From: Bacteroidales bacterium
GTDB lineage: Bacteria; Bacteroidota; Bacteroidia; Bacteroidales; P3
DNA: 64,000 nucleotides
Direction: 5' to 3'
Assembly: GCA_017480785.1 (NCBI GenBank)
Contig: JAFURZ010000010.1
Span: 140,317 to 204,316 of the forward strand
In this document: piece by piece, positions 16,983 to 25,939 of the stretch
How the letters are laid out: every line of letters starts with the position of its first letter
Numbering within the stretch: position 1 is the first letter of the stretch
Notes under the pieces: generated by a model
Told to the model about the DNA's origin: nothing
The model's input: only the letters and a program-made list of their open reading frames with translations
Databases searched by the model: none
Translations under genes and position numbers: made by a program

Positions 16983-18549
16983 ATTCTATCTTCACCCTGC
17001 GCAGGTCGAGGGTGTTCATGGCGTCGGAGCGTAGCCCCTGAACGTTCTTGTGCGTAAAGTGGAGTATCTGGTCGTAGTACAGCACGATGACGGGCGCTTG
17101 TTGCATGACAAGGCTGTCGATGGTATTGTACAGCTGTATCCTGCGGTCGGGGTCCGTGCAGCGGCGCGATTCACGATACAGGCGGTTCACCTCCTCCATG
17201 TCGAAGCGCGTGTAGTTGGGACCGGCCGGGGTGCGGTTGGGGCCGTAGAAGAGCGACAGGTAGTTCTCGGCATCGGGATAGTCTGCAATCCACGAGCCGC
17301 GAAACCACTCACACTTCCCTTCGGCAATCTGTTGTCGCAAGGCGGCGGGCGGGTTGACGTCGACCTGCACCTCGATACCCAGCAGGCCCAGTTGCTGTTG
17401 GATGTACTTGCAAAGGTCGAGGTAGTTGGACGTGGTGGAGAGCTTCAGCTTGGGCAGGCCGCGTCCGTCGCGATAGCCCGCCTCGGCCAGCAGGCGCTTG
17501 GCCCGGTCGGGGTCGTACTCATAGCCGCAGGCACTGTACCCCGGCAGTCCACGCGGGACAAAACCTCCCACTCCCGGCGCACCGATATTGTTGCGCAGGT
17601 AGCGCATCATCTTCTGCCGGTCGAATCCGCAGGAGATGGCCTGCCTGACGCGACGGTTCTTCAGCGGCGAGTCGTCGTTCTCCATGTCGAAACCGAGATA
17701 CTCGGTGTTCAGGTAGGGGGTAGACACCATGTCGATACGGTCGGCGTATTTCTCCTTCAGTTGCCCGTCGAGGGTGAGTATTTCGTCCTTGTAGCTGGCG
17801 TCGAGCGAATTCATGAAATCCAGATTACCCTTGACGAACTCCAGAAACACCGTCTGCCGGTCGATGATGAAGGTGACGGCCACTGCATCGAGATAGGGCA
17901 GGGGAGCGCCGTCGTCGTCGTGCTCAAAGTAGTCGGTGTTTTTTCGGAGCACCAGCTTGACGCCCTCTTTCCAGTACTGGAAGCGGAAGGGGCCGGTGCC
18001 GCAGGGATGCGAGCGGAACTCCTTGCCGTAGCGTTCCACCTCTTCGCGCGGCACCACCGAGCAATAGACCATGCCCAGCTGGCTGAGGAAGGGCGCGAAG
18101 GGCTCGGCGAGCCGTATGGTGAAGGTGCTGTCGTTCTCGGCGCGGAAGCTTTCCACCCCGCTGAATATCCAGGCGCCCGGCGAGGCCACGTCGGGGTCGA
18201 CGATGCGGCCGAAGCTGTATTCAAAGTCGGCAGCCGTCACCGTGCGGCCGTTGTGGAACCGCACGTCGTCGCGCAGGGTGAAGGTGTAGCGCAAGCCGTC
18301 GGGGCTGATGTCCCATCGCTTGGCGATGCAGGGCTGCACCTGCAGGGCGGTGTCGAGCTGTATCAGTCCGTTGTACAGCTGGCGGCAGGGCCAGATGATG
18401 CTCTGGTCCTTGGCGAAAGCGGGGTCCAGGGTGGCAATGCCGGCGCTCTCGTTGTAGCGGAATATCATCTTGTCGTCGTGACGGTGTCCGCTACAGCTGC
18501 AGCACAGACAAAGCAGAAAGCCCATTACAGTGGTGATAATGGGCTTCAT
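16981..18549 (-). CDS. Peptide/nickel-type ABC transporter substrate-binding lipoprotein
   Basis: The 522-residue protein belongs to the SBP_bac_5 family. It starts MKPIITTVMGFLLCLCCSC (Cys-rich lipobox), then NESAGIATLDPAFAKDQ and the family hallmarks WDISPDGLRYTFTLRDDVRFHNGRTVTAADFEYSF and RRVRQAISCGFDRQ. It should capture oligopeptides or similar ligands outside the inner membrane. ATG at 18549 is preferred over an in-frame TTG upstream. No permease or ATPase gene is adjacent. It directly follows atpC with a 45-nt gap. Confidence 0.92.
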   Translation of the reverse strand: MKPIITTVMGFLLCLCCSCSGHRHDDKMIFRYNESAGIATLDPAFAKDQSIIWPCRQLYNGLIQLDTALQVQPCIAKRWDISPDGLRYTFTLRDDVRFHNGRTVTAADFEYSFGRIVDPDVASPGAWIFSGVESFRAENDSTFTIRLAEPFAPFLSQLGMVYCSVVPREEVERYGKEFRSHPCGTGPFRFQYWKEGVKLVLRKNTDYFEHDDDGAPLPYLDAVAVTFIIDRQTVFLEFVKGNLDFMNSLDASYKDEILTLDGQLKEKYADRIDMVSTPYLNTEYLGFDMENDDSPLKNRRVRQAISCGFDRQKMMRYLRNNIGAPGVGGFVPRGLPGYSACGYEYDPDRAKRLLAEAGYRDGRGLPKLKLSTTSNYLDLCKYIQQQLGLLGIEVQVDVNPPAALRQQIAEGKCEWFRGSWIADYPDAENYLSLFYGPNRTPAGPNYTRFDMEEVNRLYRESRRCTDPDRRIQLYNTIDSLVMQQAPVIVLYYDQILHFTHKNVQGLRSDAMNTLDLRRVKIE

Positions 18550-18594
18550 GGGGGTGATGGAAGAAAGTGTCTTCAATTCTCGAAAGGCATTTCT

Positions 18595-20333
<1,739 letters not shown>

Positions 20334-20365
20334 TTATCTGTGTTTTTTCTGCAAAAAAAGCGATG

Positions 20366-20373
20366 CAAAGATA
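20366..20373 (-). promoter_or_regulatory. -7 box upstream of atpD
   Basis: TATCTTTG followed by C on the minus strand matches TAnnTTTG; the -33 element is weak. The leader would be roughly 30 nt. Confidence 0.65.
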
Positions 20374-20494
20374 CGACTTTTTTTGCAATCGGAGTAAAAA
20401 AAATGACCTATGGGTGCATTTTTAACAATTCCGCCCTCCCGACCCCTCGGCGACACCCCCGTGCCGACCCCCGGTTTCCTCCCCACATCCTCCG

Positions 20495-20591
20495 CCATTT
20501 TAACGGTAGTATTACGGTAGTATTACGGTAGTATTACGCTTTTAAAGCGTAATACTACCGTAATACTACCGTAATACTACCGTTAAAATGG
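20495..20591. repeat. Perfect 48+1+48 bp palindrome of GTAGTATTACG units
   Basis: The left arm is CCATTTTAAC, three copies of GGTAGTATTAC and a GCTTT end; a single T separates it from an exactly inverse right arm ending GTTAAAATGG. It lies between the end of truB (20602) and the atpD promoter. No mismatch is visible in the 48 bp pairing. It could act as a terminator or processing hairpin for truB, but there is no long T tract. Confidence 0.95.
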
Positions 20592-20601
20592 GGGACTTGA
20601 A

Positions 20602-21435
20602 TCAGGCAGTGAGGTGGTTGTGCACCTCGTCGAGCCGGAGGGCCTGGTCGACTGTGTAGGAGCCTATCTGTTCGCGCCGGAGGGCGCTGAGGAAGGCGCC
20701 GCTGCCGAGGGCCTCGCCGAGGTCGCGGGCCAGGGAGCGGATATAGGTGCCTTTGCCGCAGCTGATGCGGAAATCGGCCTGTGGCAGGTGGGGCGGCACC
20801 TCGCCCTGGGGGTGGTCGTAGAGGTGGGGCCTCACCCCCGTCCCCTCTGCGATTGGAGAGGGGGGTGGAATGCAAGGAGTGTCTGCTCCCCTCTCCAATC
20901 GGAGGGGGGCTGGGGGTGAGGCCGGTCTGAAGTCGGTTATCTCGAAGCTGTAGACCTGTACGGGCTTGGGTTGGATGGTGACCGACGGGTCGTCGCGGCG
21001 GGCGTATTCGTAGGCCCGCTGCCCGTCGACCTTGACGGCGCTGAACATGGGTGGCACCTGCATGATGGTGCCTGTCAGCCGGGCCGCTTCCTCGCGCAGG
21101 CGAGCGGGGGTGATGTGCTCGTAGGGGTAGTAGCGGTCTATGGCCTGCTCGAGGTCGAAGCAGGGGGTGGTGGCGCCGAGGACGAAGGTGCCGGTGTAGA
21201 CCTTGTCGCCGTCCTGCAGCCGGGGTATGAGCTTGGTGGCCTTGCCGAGGCAGACGAGCAGCAGGCCGGTGGCGAGGGGGTCGAGGGTGCCGGCGTGGCC
21301 TATCTTGAATTTTTTAAGGCCGTAGGTGTTGCGCACCACGGCCTTTATCTTGTTCACCGCCTGGAAGGAGGTCCACTGGCGGGGCTTGTCGATGGGCAGT
21401 ACGAGGCCTGCCTGCAGCTGTTCGAGGGTAACCAT
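20602..21435 (-). CDS. truB: tRNA pseudouridine(55) synthase
   Basis: The 277-residue enzyme makes pseudouridine-55 in the T loop of tRNA. The catalytic Asp is in KIGHAGTLDPLATG (about residue 48), with GTFVLGATTPCFD and VPPMFSAVKVDGQRAYEYAR after it. The C-terminal part holds CGKGTYIRSLARDLGEALG. Between the two is an unusual insertion of about 32 residues (about 172-203, PPAPLRLERGAD and PPPSPIAEGTG) encoded by two head-to-head copies of a palindromic repeat. It belongs to the ftsX-DUF3098-uppP-truB cluster typical of Bacteroidota. Confidence 0.95.
   Translation of the reverse strand: MVTLEQLQAGLVLPIDKPRQWTSFQAVNKIKAVVRNTYGLKKFKIGHAGTLDPLATGLLLVCLGKATKLIPRLQDGDKVYTGTFVLGATTPCFDLEQAIDRYYPYEHITPARLREEAARLTGTIMQVPPMFSAVKVDGQRAYEYARRDDPSVTIQPKPVQVYSFEITDFRPASPPAPLRLERGADTPCIPPPSPIAEGTGVRPHLYDHPQGEVPPHLPQADFRISCGKGTYIRSLARDLGEALGSGAFLSALRREQIGSYTVDQALRLDEVHNHLTA
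20828..20923. repeat. Two inverted palindromic repeats inside truB
   Basis: GGCCTCACCCCCGTCC plus CTCTGCGATTGGAGAG on the left and, inverted, CTCTCCAATCGGAGGG ending GGGGGTGAGGCC on the right. These are the same unit as at 12016 and 12478. The insertion keeps the truB frame open. Confidence 0.85.
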
Positions 21436-21465
21436 GCCTAGGACAGTCTAGAGGGGCTGGAAAAC

Positions 21466-22269
21466 CTAGATTAACGGGATGACGATGGTGGCCAGGCCTA
21501 CCACGGCACAGTAGAGGGCGAACCAGATGAGCTTGCCGCGCTTGACGATGTTAATCATCCACTTGCAGGCCAGGCATCCGCACACGAAGGCGGCCACGAA
21601 GCCGACGGCGAGCGAGAGGGGCGGCAGGCCGGCCATGGCCTGGCTGACGCCCATTTCGGCCATGTCCTTCACGTCGAGCAGGGCTTCGCCGAGGATAGGC
21701 GGTATGACCATCAGGAAGGAGAACTGGGCCAGACGCTCTTTCTTGTTGCCCAGCAGGAGGCCGGTGGCGATGGTGGAGCCCGAGCGCGAGAGGCCCGGCA
21801 GGACGGCCAGGGCCTGGGCGATGCCGATGATGAAGGCGTGCAGCGGCGAGATGTTCTCGCGCTGGCGCGGCTTGGCCCAGTAGCTGAAGGCGAGCAGCAG
21901 GGCGGTGATGCAGAGGCAGATGCCCACCACGAGCAGGCCGCTGCCGAAGATGGCTTCCACCTTGTCTTTGAAGAAGAGGCCCACGATGCCGACGGGTATC
22001 ATGGAGATGAGGATGTTGACGATGTAGCGGGTGCCTTCGTTCCAGCGCCACTTGAAGAGGTCGGTGAAGAGCCACACTATCTCGCGCCAGAGGATGACGA
22101 TGGTGCTGAGGACCGTGGCCACGTGGACGGCGACGGTGAAGGTGAGGTTCTCCTCGCCGCTGAGGCCGAAGAGGTGGGCCCCGATGGCGAGGTGGCCGCT
22201 GCTGCTGACGGGCAGATACTCGGTGAGTCCCTGGATGATGCCCAGGACAAGTGCTTCAAACCATTCCAT
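21466..22269 (-). CDS. uppP: Undecaprenyl-diphosphatase
   Basis: The 267-residue integral membrane enzyme (BacA/UppP) recycles the lipid carrier undecaprenyl pyrophosphate for peptidoglycan and glycan synthesis. Signature regions are present: [18 protein letters not shown] near the N-terminus (Glu and Ser of the active site) and [18 protein letters not shown]. Seven to eight hydrophobic segments are visible. It lies 30 nt before truB, with a repeat array upstream. Confidence 0.97.
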   Translation of the reverse strand: MEWFEALVLGIIQGLTEYLPVSSSGHLAIGAHLFGLSGEENLTFTVAVHVATVLSTIVILWREIVWLFTDLFKWRWNEGTRYIVNILISMIPVGIVGLFFKDKVEAIFGSGLLVVGICLCITALLLAFSYWAKPRQRENISPLHAFIIGIAQALAVLPGLSRSGSTIATGLLLGNKKERLAQFSFLMVIPPILGEALLDVKDMAEMGVSQAMAGLPPLSLAVGFVAAFVCGCLACKWMINIVKRGKLIWFALYCAVVGLATIVIPLI

Positions 22270-22398
22270 TTTGGTTTACGGTTTACGGTTTACGGTTTAC
22301 AGTTTACGGTTTACGGTTTACTGTTTAAGGTTTAAGGGTTGTCGGCATCGGGTGCGGCAAATCCATTTAACAGTAAACGGTAAACAGTAAACGGTAAA
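22270..22398. repeat. Inverted repeat of GGTTTAC units between uppP and DUF3098
   Basis: About seven tandem GGTTTAC units (two altered to CAGTTTAC or CTGTTTAAG) run from 22274 to about 22335. After a 30-nt spacer, the inverse array (GTAAACGG, GTAAACAG, GTAAACGG) occupies about 22368-22398. Two arms of the same 7-mer face each other over a spacer. Confidence 0.85.
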
Positions 22399-22400
22399 CT

Positions 22401-22646
22401 TTAGTCTTTTTTCTTATACATGATGGCTACTATCTCGACGACGAACCCGAGGACGATGAGGATGGGGGCCCAGAGGAGGCGTCGGGCGTCGAACATGGCG
22501 GGGTTGAAGACGTTGGGGTCGTCGCTTCCGCCGCCGCTGAGGAGGATGTAGCCGAGGGCAAGCAGGACGATGCCGACAGCCATCAGGATATAGTTAATCT
22601 TGCCGAAAGCCAGTTCAAAGCGGCTGTTTTGTTCTTGATTCTCCAT
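22401..22646 (-). CDS. DUF3098 membrane protein
   Basis: The 81-residue protein has a short polar N-terminus, two membrane spans (about 19-37 and 57-76), a GGGSDDPNVFNPAMFDARR loop and a KKKD tail. This pattern is the Bacteroidota DUF3098 family, regularly placed directly after ftsX and before uppP, as here. Function unknown; the neighbourhood suggests a role in division or envelope synthesis. Confidence 0.88.
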   Translation of the reverse strand: MENQEQNSRFELAFGKINYILMAVGIVLLALGYILLSGGGSDDPNVFNPAMFDARRLLWAPILIVLGFVVEIVAIMYKKKD

Positions 22647-22664
22647 GATGTTTTGGTTTAAACG

Positions 22665-23522
22665 TTAATTGTTTTTGACGATGTAGCGGCGCACGGTGAC
22701 GGCGGTGGCGAGGTAGGACACGACGATGCCGGCCAGGATGAGCAGCAGCGCTATGGCGCCGTACCAGAGCCAGTGCTCGGGGGCGATGAGTGCGAGGCCG
22801 AACTGGTTGCCGAAGACCCAGAGGGTGACGAGCGTCAGGACCGAGGCTATGAGGCCGCCCAGGGCGCCGTAGAGGACGCTGCGCCAGAGGAAGGGGCGCG
22901 AGATGAAGGCGGCGGTGGCTCCGACCATGCGCATGGTGGCGATGGCTTCGCGGCGGCTGTAGATGGCGATGCGGATGAGGCTGGCGATGAGCACCACGGT
23001 GATGACCAGCAGCAGGAGCACAAAGACGATGAGGAACCACGAGAGCTTGTAGAACACCTCGCGCAGCTCGCTGACGACGTTCTCCTGGTAGGCCACGCCG
23101 GTGACGCCTTCCAGCCGGCTCACCTCGGCGCAGAAGTGGTCGAGCACTTCGGTCGAGTTGTCGGGCAGCAGCTGCACGTTGAAGTTGACCATCAGCGACG
23201 GGTAGAGGGGGTTGTAGCCGATGAAGCCCACGAAGTCCTCGCCGAGGTCTTCGGTGAATATCTCGGCGGCTTTCTCCTTCGAGATATAGTCCACGTGCTT
23301 GACGAAGGACATCCGCTCCACCACCGCTTTCTGCACCAGGGCCAGCGAGTCGCTCACGTCGGGCGAGAGGTCCACTTTGTAGGTGATGCGCTCCTGGGCG
23401 TCGTGGGTGAGGCGGTAGGAGTGGTACTCGATGCAGAGCAGCAGTCCCAGCATGAACAGCACCAGCGTGATGCCGAGCACTGTGGCGCCGTGCGTCCCCC
23501 AGAGGTTGACTTTGTTCTTCAT
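22665..23522 (-). CDS. ftsX: Cell division protein FtsX
   Basis: The 285-residue membrane protein has an N-terminal span (about 13-32), an extracytoplasmic domain (about 40-160) and three further spans near 165-190, 215-240 and 255-275. It matches FtsX of the FtsEX complex, which couples division to peptidoglycan hydrolase activation. The partner ftsE is not next to it, as often seen in Bacteroidota. It is 18 nt before DUF3098 and just after dnaN. Confidence 0.93.
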   Translation of the reverse strand: MKNKVNLWGTHGATVLGITLVLFMLGLLLCIEYHSYRLTHDAQERITYKVDLSPDVSDSLALVQKAVVERMSFVKHVDYISKEKAAEIFTEDLGEDFVGFIGYNPLYPSLMVNFNVQLLPDNSTEVLDHFCAEVSRLEGVTGVAYQENVVSELREVFYKLSWFLIVFVLLLLVITVVLIASLIRIAIYSRREAIATMRMVGATAAFISRPFLWRSVLYGALGGLIASVLTLVTLWVFGNQFGLALIAPEHWLWYGAIALLLILAGIVVSYLATAVTVRRYIVKNN

Positions 23523-23531
23523 TGCTAGGGA

Positions 23532-24677
23532 TTAGTTGGCGAGCATCACAGGCATGACAAGCATCAGTATGTCGTCATTCTTCTCGGCGTTCTCCTCGGT
23601 GTAGTAGGGGAAGATGATGCCTGCCCGCGAGGGGTGGGAGAGCTCGACGAGCACCTGCTCGCTGTCGAGGTTGGTGAGCATCTCGGTGAGGAACTTGGCG
23701 TTGAAGCCGATATCCATGGCGTCGCCTTCATACTGGCAGGGGATGGTCTCGTGGGCGTTGTTGGAGAACTCGATGTCCTCGGCCGAGATGTCGATGTGGT
23801 CGGCGTTGATGGAGAGGCGTACCTGACGGGTGGCTTCGCTGGCGAAGATGCTCACGCGGCGCAGGGTGTTGAGGAACGAGAGGCGGTCGAGGATGAGCTT
23901 GTTGGGGTTGTTCTTGGGGATGGCGGCCTCGTAGTTGGGGTAGCGGCCGTCGACGAGGCGGCAGACGATGTAGAAGTTGTCGAAGGTGATGAAGAGGTTG
24001 GTGCTGTTGTAGGCCACGGTGAGCTCTATGTCGTCCTTGCGGGCGGCGAGGATATTCTTGACGATGGTGATGGGCTTCTTGGGCAGGATGAAGTGGGTGC
24101 TCTCGTCGCAGTGCACGTCGTTGCGGCGGTAGCGGACCAGCTTGTGGGCGTCGGTGGCCACGAAGGTGATGCCGTCGGGGGTCATCTCGCAGTAGATGCC
24201 GCTCATCTGCTGGTGCATCTCGTCGTTGCTGGTGGCGAAGACGGTCTTGTTGATGGCCTCGACAAGGGCATTGCTGCCGATGGCCACGGAGCTGGTGCTT
24301 TCGGCCACGGGCATGGTGGGGTAGGTGGCGGCGTCCATGCCGGCCAGCTTGTATTCACCCTGGCCCGAGGCGATGGTGATGGAGTAGTTGCTCTGGTCCA
24401 CGTCGAAGGTGAGGGGCACGTCGTCGAAAGTCTTGAGGATGTCAAGCAGCATCTTCGAGGGGATGGCCACTTCCTCGGCCTGCTCCATGCGCGAGGTCTC
24501 CACCTCGAGGCTGGCCACGAGGGTGGTGGTCAGGTCGGTGGTCTTCATGGTGAGCTTCTTCTCTTCCAGATGGAAGTGGAAGCAGCCGATGATGGGCATG
24601 GTGTTGTTGCTGGAGAGCACTCCGCTGAGCGATTGCAACTGCTTGAGAAGCTGTTGACTGTTAACGATAAATTTCAT
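23532..24677 (-). CDS. dnaN: DNA polymerase III beta sliding clamp
   Basis: The 381-residue protein forms the replicative clamp. It starts MKFIVNSQQLLKQLQSLSGVL, has the three-domain clamp pattern (KMLLDILKTFDDVPLTF; EMTPDGITFVATDAHKLVRYR; an end in ILMLVMPVML) and normal length. It lies 9 nt before ftsX. A TATTTTTG box is found 36-43 nt upstream. There is no dnaA nearby, so this is not the usual dnaA-dnaN origin region. Confidence 0.97.
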   Translation of the reverse strand: MKFIVNSQQLLKQLQSLSGVLSSNNTMPIIGCFHFHLEEKKLTMKTTDLTTTLVASLEVETSRMEQAEEVAIPSKMLLDILKTFDDVPLTFDVDQSNYSITIASGQGEYKLAGMDAATYPTMPVAESTSSVAIGSNALVEAINKTVFATSNDEMHQQMSGIYCEMTPDGITFVATDAHKLVRYRRNDVHCDESTHFILPKKPITIVKNILAARKDDIELTVAYNSTNLFITFDNFYIVCRLVDGRYPNYEAAIPKNNPNKLILDRLSFLNTLRRVSIFASEATRQVRLSINADHIDISAEDIEFSNNAHETIPCQYEGDAMDIGFNAKFLTEMLTNLDSEQVLVELSHPSRAGIIFPYYTEENAEKNDDILMLVMPVMLAN

Positions 24678-24712
24678 GTTATTCTCGGTTTTTATTATTA
24701 TCTTTTGAACTG

Positions 24713-24720
24713 CAAAAATA
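24713..24720 (-). promoter_or_regulatory. -7 box upstream of dnaN
   Basis: TATTTTTG on the minus strand, followed by C, matches TAnnTTTG; the -33 element is weak. Confidence 0.6.
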
Positions 24721-24769
24721 CGGATTTATTCCCAATACTTGCCGCTTAATCCTTAATTCTTTTCAACTT

Positions 24770-25153
24770 TTATTCAACAGTCACCTTCAGGAACACCCCT
24801 TCGGGCACATTCATCTCGTCCCACACGAGGCTGCAGTTGGCCCGCGAGTACTTGTCGTCGAGGTAGAAGGTGCCGCGGATGGTGTCTCTCACGTAGAGCA
24901 GCCGGGGCGGCTCGTAGAGCACGATGATGTTGGTCATGGTCTCGCCCTCGGTCGAGGTCATGGTGCCGCCGATGCTGTCGGGGCTGAAGAGCTTGACGAT
25001 GAAACCCATGTTGTCGTCCATCAGGATGCCCGAGCATCCGCGGGTGCCCACCACCACGCCCTCGAAGCTTATCTCTTCGTGGTTGACGCAGGAGGTGGCC
25101 AGCAGCGCCAGCAATGCCGGCAGCAGGAGTTTAGAAAAGACGGAGTGCTTCAT
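24770..25153 (-). CDS. Small lipoprotein of unknown function
   Basis: The 127-residue product has a lipoprotein leader ending LATSC (Cys about 22). The mature part is beta-rich (ISFEGVVVGTRGCSGILM, TNIIVLYEPPRLLYVRDTIRGTFYLDD) and ends VFLKVTVE. No family is recognised. Its start lies inside the end of dapD, with a 23-nt overlap, so translation may be coupled. There is no stem-loop before dnaN. Confidence 0.75.
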   Translation of the reverse strand: MKHSVFSKLLLPALLALLATSCVNHEEISFEGVVVGTRGCSGILMDDNMGFIVKLFSPDSIGGTMTSTEGETMTNIIVLYEPPRLLYVRDTIRGTFYLDDKYSRANCSLVWDEMNVPEGVFLKVTVE

Positions 25154-25928
25154 TGAGAGATGTTTTTTTGTCGGTTGATTCTTTACGTTGTCCGATGATG
25201 AGCGCGCAGGGCACGCCGTATTCGCCGGCAGGGAAGCGTTTGGGCAGGGTGCCCGGTATCACCACGCTGCGGGCCGGCACGCGACCCATGTAGACCACCG
25301 GCTCGGGACCCGTGACGTCGACTATCTTGGTGCTGGCCGTGAGCACGGTGCCGGCGCCGAGCACCGCCTCGCGCTCCACGTGCACCCCCTCGACCACGAT
25401 GCAGCGGCTGCCGATGAAGCAGTGGTCCTCGATGATGACGGGATTGGCCTGTACGGGCTCCAGCACGCCACCCAGTCCCACGCCGCCGCTCAGGTGCACC
25501 TCTTTGCCCACCTGGGCGCAGCTGCCCACCGTGGCCCACGTGTCGACCATCGTGCCGCTGTCGACATAGGCGCCTATGTTCACATAGCTCGGCATCATCA
25601 CCGTGCCGGGGGCCAGGTAGCTGCCATAGCGGGCCACCGCCGGAGGCACCACGCGCACGCCGCGCGCTTCGAGGCCGCGCTTGAGGGGTATCTTGTCGCG
25701 GTATTCCATAGGCCCTGCCTCGAGGGTCTGCATCCCCTGCAGGGGGAAGTAGAGCAGGATGGCCTTCTTCACCCATTCGTTCACCCGCCAGTGGCCGTCG
25801 CCGTCAGGCTCTGCCACGCGCAGCTGGCCGCGGTCCAGTTGCTCCACGGTCGCCAGCACCGCCTCGCGCACCTCGCGGCGCTCCAGCAGTTCGCGCTGTT
25901 CCCATGCTTGTTCTATCAGTTGTTGCAT
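25131..25928 (-). CDS. dapD: 2,3,4,5-tetrahydropyridine-2,6-dicarboxylate N-succinyltransferase
   Basis: The 265-residue enzyme transfers a succinyl group in lysine/diaminopimelate synthesis, needed for peptidoglycan. The N-terminal helical region (MQQLIEQAWEQRELL) is followed by a left-handed beta-helix with hexapeptide repeats (GAYVDSGTMVDTWATVGSCAQ, VEGVHVEREAVLGAGTVL) and the DapD-specific VIIEDHCFIGSRCIVVEG. Size matches the family (about 270). It overlaps the downstream lipoprotein gene. Confidence 0.95.
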   Translation of the reverse strand: MQQLIEQAWEQRELLERREVREAVLATVEQLDRGQLRVAEPDGDGHWRVNEWVKKAILLYFPLQGMQTLEAGPMEYRDKIPLKRGLEARGVRVVPPAVARYGSYLAPGTVMMPSYVNIGAYVDSGTMVDTWATVGSCAQVGKEVHLSGGVGLGGVLEPVQANPVIIEDHCFIGSRCIVVEGVHVEREAVLGAGTVLTASTKIVDVTGPEPVVYMGRVPARSVVIPGTLPKRFPAGEYGVPCALIIGQRKESTDKKTSLNEALRLF

Positions 25929-25939
25929 TGTCGTTTTGT

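Noticed and set aside
20495-22398. CRISPR array suggested by repeated short units
   Set aside because: Units are 7-11 bp, contiguous, without unique spacers of constant length and without cas genes.
23532-24677. Replication origin near dnaN
   Set aside because: No dnaA gene and no cluster of DnaA boxes is visible in the neighbouring spacers.
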